Source: Okapia johnstoni
Lineage: Eukaryota; Chordata; Mammalia; Artiodactyla; Giraffidae
Direction: 5' to 3'
Assembly (NCBI GenBank): GCA_024291935.2
Contig: CM044315.1
Span: 50,566,385-50,630,384 of the forward strand
Length of the DNA: 64,000 bases
Shown here: piece by piece, positions 57,396 through 64,000 of the stretch
How the letters are laid out: each line of letters opens with the position of its first letter
Numbering within the stretch: position 1 is the stretch's first letter
Notes under the pieces: generated by a model
The model's database searches: none
What the model was told of the DNA's origin: nothing
What the model saw: only the letters and a program-made list of their open reading frames with translations
Made by a program: the position numbers and the translations under genes

Positions 57396-58277
57396 TCAAG
57401 CAATATGGTGGGCTGTGTATCAATTAAAATGTTGTAGATGAGTATGGTACTTTGAAATATGATTATCATATTAAAAGGGAAAAACAGGCTATAAAATAGT
57501 TTTCACTGTGTGATTGAATCCAAGCAGACACATATTAGACAGTACCCAGTGTACTTCTTTTGAATTCAGATCCATTCCTTCTCTAAAAATTTGGTTGTAT
57601 TTCAAAAGAGCAAAATCAAATACCACTAATTTTAGTTTCTTTATCTCCTGGAATGGAAACCATTGGGAAATTTTCCTGGGCCAATATACTTTTGGTATTT
57701 AGGGTACTGCAATCCAAATGACTTCTAAAAAACAGAATCATTTCTTTCATAACAGGTAAAGTCCTTCAAGCTATAACACAGTCCTAAGATCTCATTTAGT
57801 CTCATAATGCTACTGGAGTAATTATATACATAATTTATCAAGTCAGGAAATACTACAGCTATAAGATTTCAAATGCTTATAACAATTTTAAAAGCATGAA
57901 CTATAATCTTAACAATACTTATTATGAGATACTCAAAACACATGTACTTACAACTTAAAGTAATGTGGAATTTTAAGAATGATATTTGCATAATGCACAA
58001 TTACTGTTAAAGCTATACTGTCTTACTCACACTCACTTAAAGGAGCATTGACTTAGTGTGACTTCAATTTTAATGTCTGAACTGGTGATTCAATTGATTT
58101 GCAGAGCAAAAAAGTTATCTTTACCCTCCTACAGCTCATGAATCTCTGAATACTGAAGAGATAATCTATTTGTTACCCAGGTCTTTGTTAGTCCAACAAT
58201 AAAAAGTCTTCCTCCAAGCCTCACAAAAGTCGTTTGATCACCCTCTAATTTCAAGCAAATAGGTATTGTGCCTACAT
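57396..58277. other. Intergenic DNA, nothing recognised
   Basis: AT-rich, no gene or repeat supported. Confidence 0.45.
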
Positions 58278-58578
58278 GCTCACACTGAGTGGAGAAGGCA
58301 ATGGCAACCCACTCCAGTACTCTTGCCTGGAAAATCCCATGGACGGAGGAGCCTGGTAGGCTGCCGTCTATGAGGTCGCACAGAGTCGGACACGACTGAG
58401 CGACTTCACTTTCACTTTTCACTTTCATGCATTGGAGAAAGAAATGGCAACCCACTCCAGTGTTCTTGCCTGGAGAATCCCAGGGACGGCAGAGCCTGGT
58501 GGGCTGCCATCTATGGGGTCGCACAGAGTTGGACAAGACTGAAGCAACTTAGCAGCAGCAGCAGCAGCTCACACTGAG
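58278..58578 (+). mobile_element. Bov-A2 SINE with 12-bp TSD
   Basis: Sense dimeric BovA at 58290-58566 with AGC-repeat tail. Direct repeat GCTCACACTGAG at 58278-58289 and 58567-58578. Confidence 0.95.
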
Positions 58579-60119
58579 TATTACTAACATGGAGATAGTT
58601 TGATCCTTCCCTAATTTAAAGTTATAAAAGTAGCACCTCCGACTTCCATTAACAAAAACAAAAACATAGTCATAATGTTTGTATCACATGCAAAAAATGT
58701 TTTAGTACTTTATCTATCCCATTTTTATTATTAGCAACTTCATATGCTGGATCTATAAGTCTCATTATTTTGACAACTTTGAACTTCTCTGTTACGGAAA
58801 TTTTACTTCAACTTTGGGTATTCATCTTTGGAACTAAAAATGGTAGTGATGTGGTTCATAAAATTTCTCTGAGCGTTGTGAGCACAGAAAAAAAGACAAA
58901 AGAGAGAGAAGGAACACTCACAATCAAGCACCTTCCAAGCTAAATGGTGCCAATTACATGCAGCTGGGAAGTAGAAGAAGCCACTTACAACACAGAGGTT
59001 GGCTAGACTACAAGAGCTTTCTTCCACATCTGGTAAAGGAAAGCTGACCTCACCACGTGGTGCCTGGGACAGGTAGACAAGAACTCAGGAGATTAGCATC
59101 GATTTCACAAGATCAGATACAGTGACTACTGGCTATGTTCTTTGTTTTTGGCCAAAAGGATTGTAACTGGAGAAGCAAGTTTAAAAAAACAAAACACTTT
59201 CCCCCCCCCTTTCTCCCATAGTGAAACTTAGGTTTGTTGCTTCTGGTTTGAGGCAGATAGTAAGTTACTGACATCCATGTGATTGCTTTCTGGTTGCATT
59301 TATGATTACTAGAATAGAATTACAAATACTCCACTATTACTTCCAGTCCTCTGCCAGATGTGAACCCGCCAAGTTAAACAAAGACTTAAACTTAAGATTT
59401 CTTTCTCACTACCTTTTTTTACCTGATTGGTATATAAAAGACAAGAAGTAAGTACTGATTAAATTCTTTAAATCCAAAAATTAGTAAGTAGAGGGTGGCA
59501 CTACTTACTTTTGTAATTCCGAGACAAGTGTCCACTGCTACATAGGATAAAGTCCTGAGGTTTAGATTTCAGCTCTCAATCACAATCCCTAAAGAGGGTT
59601 CACTAGGAAGAAAAAGTAAAGAGTCTCTGCTCTAGAAGCATTGATCACAAACTCCAAATATTTCTTGTCTTCCTTTTTCAACCCTTAAGAAATACATTCT
59701 AATAGCCCACATTTCATTTCTGGCTTGGGACACCCCAAAATGTCATTTTGAAAAGCACTCTGCCTTTTCTTTCACATTAATTTTATTAACTAGTTCAAAA
59801 GAGACAATTTGCCAAATGAGATATTTTCATGTGTTCTTTTCTTGAGTAAGTGCAATCATCTACAAGTAAGCTTCCTGTTAAAATGTACTCACAACAAAGC
59901 TCAAAACAAAATGACTTTTAAAATTAAAAGTTGTTATTATATGTGTAAGAGGCTAAAGTCAACTTACTGCTGAAAATACACACACAAAAAGGATAAATTG
60001 GTTGAAACTTTCACAAGAATGAAAAATGTTTAATAAACTTAGAATGTGGGCTTATTAAACTATAGTGTTATTTACAGCCATAGTTCATCAACCACAAACA
60101 CAATAATGTGTTTGCATGG
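58579..60119. other. Intergenic DNA flanking the LHX8 3' end
   Basis: AT-rich, free of recognised ruminant SINEs, with a short C-run at about 59203. It may include distal 3' UTR of LHX8 if a more distant poly(A) site is used. No coding exon seen. Confidence 0.5.
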
Positions 60120-60641
60120 CATGCTACAACAGAAGCTTTATTCAGTTCATTCAGAAAACATTGGCAAAATAAATTTCAATTGCAAATTCACAGATACAAG
60201 CTTCAAAGCATAAAGTTGTATATAACAAAAAAATACAGGTAATATTTATAACAATAACTTACAGATACAAACTAATGATAAACTACAATTTCACAAAGGA
60301 TTGTAAACATTTTGCACACTTGTCAGTCCTTTCTTTTAGGCAAAGTGCTCTTTTGATGACAAATAAATTAACAGATACACACTCGACTGAACTATTTTCA
60401 TACAATACAAAAAAAAGTTTTGATTTGTTTTCTTCTTGTAAACATAAGTTTTACAAAAAATGAAGAATCAATAAAAGTGTCTTGCAGGCCAACTAGAGAT
60501 ACATACCTGGGCAGCAAAGTGATGTTGGAAATGCTTTGGGTGTTAAATAAAAAATTAACATTAATATATTTTCAATGGTATTTTATACATAACAAATGAC
60601 AAGTTTATATCCTTAATCATTTCTATCCCTGAAAAAAGGAA
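60120..60641 (-). other. LHX8: Probable LHX8 3' UTR
   Basis: Sequence downstream of the LHX8 stop on the minus strand. It is AT-rich and free of SINEs. A canonical AATAAA (plus-strand TTTATT, 60137-60142) offers a poly(A) signal about 500 bp after the stop. The extent is inferred. Confidence 0.55.
60137..60142 (-). terminator. LHX8: Candidate LHX8 poly(A) signal
   Basis: AATAAA on the minus strand, about 500 bp after the LHX8 stop. Other AT-rich hexamers occur nearby, so the true site is uncertain. Confidence 0.45.
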
Positions 60642-60718
60642 TTAGGTATGACTTATTGGCAGTTGTGTCATTGAATGGGGTAACAAGGGCTGGAGTCCAA
60701 GAGTTGTTGGTGAATGAG
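60642..60718 (-). CDS. LHX8: LHX8 terminal coding exon (C-terminus ...PHSMTQLPISHT)
   Basis: On the minus strand a pyrimidine-rich acceptor (TTTCTATTTTGTAG, AG at 60719-60720) opens an exon whose two first bases complete a codon. It then encodes HSPTTLGLQPLL and PHSMTQLPISHT and stops with TAA at 60642-60644. This is the C-terminus I remember for LHX8, a nuclear LIM-homeodomain transcription factor used in forebrain cholinergic neuron, tooth and oocyte development. The LIM and homeodomain exons lie off the right edge. The 65-codon open frame upstream to 60839 is intron read-through. The gene faces SLC44A5 tail-to-tail. Confidence 0.93.
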
Positions 60719-61845
60719 CTACAAAATAGAAAGAAATTTGTGGATCAGTTTTGTAGGGTAAATAAAACTGACTTAAAAACAAACAAGAAACAATCCAAGG
60801 CAAAGTCCTCTCACTACTGATTATAGCTGAGGGCACCAAGCTGTACTCATTCTACTGACCTCAGCAGAAGCATTAACTTATTCAGCATAGTACGCATAGT
60901 ATTGTGAGAATCCAGGAATGGTTTACTCCAAAATCTTTATTTTGGGCCCCAAGCTTTTGCCACTTTAAAGTCCTCCATCCATACCCCATTCACTGCACTT
61001 TACCCTGCAGCCAGAAACACACCACCTTCATCTACAGAGATGTTGCTAAATTTCATATGAAGGTTCCTCTATAGTATGACTCTTGCCCCAAATTCCTATT
61101 TATGAATGTTTAACTGCCTCTTTCCTAAACATACATGAAAACACATTTGACTCTGGCAACACTAGTCATTCATGCGAACACACACAATTTTAATCCTAAC
61201 ATAGGTAAATGGCAACAATGATACAGGCTCTGATTTTCACTTTAACCAAACCTTAAAATGAACTTTTCACTCTCAGCAAAGACTATGCTGCTTCAAACCA
61301 AACGTCCTTCTAAGAGAAACTAAGAAAGCTGGACAAAATTTTTAAAAAGCTGTTTGAAGGCATATGAAAGATACGAAGGCAGTGAGAGTTCGCCAAGTCA
61401 AGTCCCAGAGAAGGAAATGAATGAGGCCATTGCTCCTGCACAAGTGTAATAACAATTTTAAAAGAAAATGAGTGTCTAAGAGGCTGAGAAGTTTAGCCGA
61501 GTTTTCAGGAGTTAGGCTTTGGGTGGTGTGGAACAAATATGAAGGACCAGGTACCACTGAAGAGAAGCCCTCATTAAAAACAATAGACACAAAACACAAG
61601 CTTTGGGGGGTATCCCAAAAGGCTGCTGCCAAGAAGTGGTGACCCAGAAACATGCCAGCCTTTGTGAGAACTGATGTCTGATTGGATTAAGTTGGTCTTC
61701 CCCTGACCTAACTCTCTGCCAATGGCAAAACTAAATTCTCTCTGGTGGAAAATATCCCATCCAGAGCTTCATATTATTTCTAGTTTTCATACCTCACATC
61801 TGAAATGCAATAAAAAAGTAACAAGGTAAATAAGACATGACTTGA
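60719..61845. other. LHX8 last intron (presumed), no element recognised
   Basis: Begins with the acceptor of the LHX8 last exon. The 103-codon minus frame at 61342-61653 shows no LIM or homeodomain features and no splice fit to the LHX8 exon. No repeat family assigned. Confidence 0.55.
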
Positions 61846-62510
61846 CTAAAAACAAAGAGGAAAAAACAATAGATTACCAAAATATCCAGACATTGGAGTT
61901 GTCAGGTATGAACTTTAAAATAACTATAATTAGTACAACAATTTATTAAGAATTAAAGTGATAAGATAGATAATTCTGGCATAGAAATAAAAACTATATA
62001 AAAGAATGAAATGGAAATTCTAAAAACTGAAAACAATAACTGAAATTAAGACCTCAGCAAGTGAATTTTACAGCCTAGACAGAGAGAGAATTAGTGAACT
62101 GGAATACAGGTCAGAAGAAAATATCTAGTCCAGGACATGGAAGATCAAAAGGCTAGAAAATATGGACTTTTTCAGTAATAGCAGAAATAATATTTGAAGA
62201 TACAGAAAGTTTGTATAAGCAAATACATCAAACTTTCATATTCAAGAAGCATATCTAGGCATATTCTATACAACTTAAAACCAAGCACAAAGAGAAAAGC
62301 TGGGGGAAAAGGACATTCGCCTTTAAAGGAGCAAGAATAAGACCCACAGCTGACTTCAACAATAAGTGGTATCAAGTCAATTAACTATATTCTAAATAAT
62401 AGAAACAATAGAAGAAAACTATTTTATTCATATTGTCAAAGTGCTGAAAGAAAATAGCTGTCAACCTAGATTTCCACATATAAAGGAAAATCCATTTACA
62501 GTTAACTGCC
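61846..62510 (+). mobile_element. Old L1 fragment (5' region/ORF1-like)
   Basis: TTGGAGTTGTCAGGTATGAA, TTAAAATAACTATAATTAGT, AGTGCTGAAAGAAAATAGC and TGTCAACCTAGATTTCCACA are familiar from old L1 (L1M/HAL1-like) elements. Diverged, and split from 62802 onward by a Bov-A2. Confidence 0.65.
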
Positions 62511-62801
62511 TCAAAACATTGGAGAAGGCAATGGCACCCCACTCCAGTACTCTTGCCTGGAAAATCCCATGGATGGAGGAGCCTGGTAGGCTGCAGTCCA
62601 TGGGGTCGCTAGGAGTCAGACAGGACTGAGCGACTTCACTTTCACTTTTCCCTTTCATGCACTGGAGAAGGAAATGGCAACCTACTCCAGTGTTCTTGCC
62701 TGGAGAATCCTAGGGATGGCGGAGCCTGGTGGGCTGCAGTCTATGGGGTCACACAGAGTCGGACACGACTGAAGCGACTTAGCAGCAGCAGCATCAAAAC
62801 A
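62511..62801 (+). mobile_element. Bov-A2 SINE with 8-bp TSD
   Basis: Sense dimeric BovA at 62519-62793 with AGC-repeat tail. Direct repeat TCAAAACA at 62511-62518 and 62794-62801. Inserted into the old L1. Confidence 0.92.
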
Positions 62802-63456
62802 AAAACCTATTAAAAAAAACCTAACAAAAGATGTGCAAGATTCCTAAACAGAAAACTCCAGAATATGAGAGAGTATTTGAAGGTGACCTAAATAAACAGA
62901 AAGACAGAGTAGGATCATGGTTTGGAAGACAATATTATTAAGATGGTTTCCTACAAGTTAATTTAACAGATTATATCAAAATCTCAATTGTTTTCTCTTT
63001 TTTTGGTGGAAAAAATTATGGGAACATAAAGGGTCAAGGATAGGCAATACAAAATTAAACAACAAAATAGGATAACATGTATTACTGGATATCAAGAATT
63101 ATATATCCAGCATTAGTAAAACAATTAGGTATTGATACAGAAATAAATAGACCAATAAAACAGAATAGTATGTGCTAAGTCCCTTCAGTCATGCCCGACT
63201 CTTTGTGACCCCAGGGACAGTGGCCCTCTAGGCTCTTCTAAGGGTACAGAAGTTGACATATAAATTATATGGACACTTGATTTATGACAAATGTAGCACA
63301 GAAAATCAGCTGGGAAATTGGTACTTTCATAAACATAACAAAGACTTTGTCCTTATTTTACACTACATAGAAAGTTCAATTCTAGATGGACTGTAAATCT
63401 AAATGTCAAGGTAAAACATGGTTAGTGAAGTTTGTAGAAGATACCATAGGAGGAAT
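62802..63456 (+). mobile_element. Old L1 continuation (ORF2-like), with Bov-tA scrap
   Basis: L1-like AAACAGAAAACTCCAGAATA is followed near 63290-63450 by ORF2 3'-region sequence (TTCTAGATGGACTGTAAATC, TAAATGTCAAGGTAAAACAT). A 70-bp antisense Bov-tA piece (GTGCTAAGTCCCTTCAGTCA to CCTCTAGGCTCTTC) interrupts at 63172-63242. Confidence 0.65.
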
Positions 63457-63926
63457 ATATGACAAAGGTCCATTTGGTCAAAGCTGTGGTTTTTCCAATA
63501 GTCATGTATGTATGTGAGAATTGGACCATAAAGAAAGCTGAGCACCAAAGAATTGATGCTTTCGAACTGTGATGTTAGAGAAGACTCTTGAGAGTTCCTT
63601 GGACTGCAAGGAGATCCAACCAGTCAATCCTAAAGGACATCAGTCCTGAATATTCATTAGAAGAACTGATACTGAAGCTCCAATACTTTGGCTACCTCAT
63701 GCAAAGAACTGACTCACTGGAAAAGACCCTGATGCTGGGAAAGACTGAAGGCAGGGAGAGAAGGGGACGACAGAGGATGAGATGGTTGGATGGTATCACT
63801 GACTCAATGGACACGAGTTTGAGCAAGCTTTGGGAGTTGGTGATGGACAGGGAGGCCTGGAGTGTTGCAGTCCATGAGGTCGCTAAGAGTCAGACACGAC
63901 TGAGCAACTGAACTGATAGGAGGAAT
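63446..63926 (+). mobile_element. BovB 3' fragment with 11-bp TSD
   Basis: Sense BovB 3' end at 63457-63915. Direct repeat ATAGGAGGAAT at 63446-63456 and 63916-63926. The frame 63588-63911 is the C-terminal BovB translation ([20 protein letters not shown] … [11 protein letters not shown]). No poly(A) tail, as usual for BovB. Confidence 0.94.
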
Positions 63927-64000
63927 GTCTTCATTATCTTTGAGTAGGAACAATTTCTTGAACAGGTCATAAAAAAAGCATTCCTCATGAAGGAAAAAAA
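63927..64000. other. Old L1 continuation to window edge
   Basis: TTGAGTAGGAACAATTTCTT and CATAAAAAAAGCATTCC continue the ORF2-like L1 across the BovB insertion. Confidence 0.55.

Noticed and set aside
61342..61653. 103-codon minus-strand frame upstream of the LHX8 last exon
   Set aside because: Checked as a possible LHX8 exon, but it has no LIM or homeodomain residues and does not join the phase of the terminal exon.

Overview
This window is mammalian nuclear DNA from a ruminant, most likely Bos or a close relative. The evidence is the dense set of ruminant retroposons: Bov-tA and Bov-A2 SINEs, BovB (RTE) LINEs and ruminant-type L1. They are interleaved with old mammalian repeats (MIR, L2, MER5, a mariner MITE). 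Gene content is low. Two genes can be recognised from spliced exons, and almost every long open frame elsewhere is retroposon-derived.

Left part (1-11535, + strand): the 3' end of SLC44A5, a choline-transporter-like membrane protein. Four internal exons (982-1055, 1966-2036, 2154-2242, 3924-4008) have correct splice sites and a continuous reading phase. Two alternative last exons follow (coding parts 7331-7443 and 9876-9982). Both accept the same phase-1 donor and give related but different C-terminal tails. A long 3' UTR follows the second one, with AATAAA at 11509.

Middle (about 11.5-60.1 kb): intergenic DNA built largely from nested retroposons. The densest stretches are 13.8-25.8 kb (four BovB copies plus rearranged L1 pieces) and 35.5-41.4 kb (L1 split by one BovB, then a second, 5'-inverted BovB that itself carries an L1 fragment). 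No host gene is supported here.

Right part (about 60.1-60.7 kb, - strand): the terminal coding exon of LHX8, a LIM-homeodomain transcription factor, recognised from its C-terminus. It lies tail-to-tail with SLC44A5, as I remember the human 1p31.1 arrangement. The rest, to 64 kb, is presumably its last intron and holds old L1, a Bov-A2 and a BovB 3' end.

I found no new gene system. The observations worth checking are structural. (i) A Bov-A2 SINE at 43.9 kb carries 50 bp identical to the 5' flank of a Bov-A2 in the SLC44A5 intron at 1.5 kb, so the two look like daughter and source. (ii) A non-repeat 185-bp segment is duplicated 2.8 kb apart. (iii) One BovB has twin-priming structure and another has a terminal hairpin. 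(iv) Two closely related BovB arms form a large inverted repeat.
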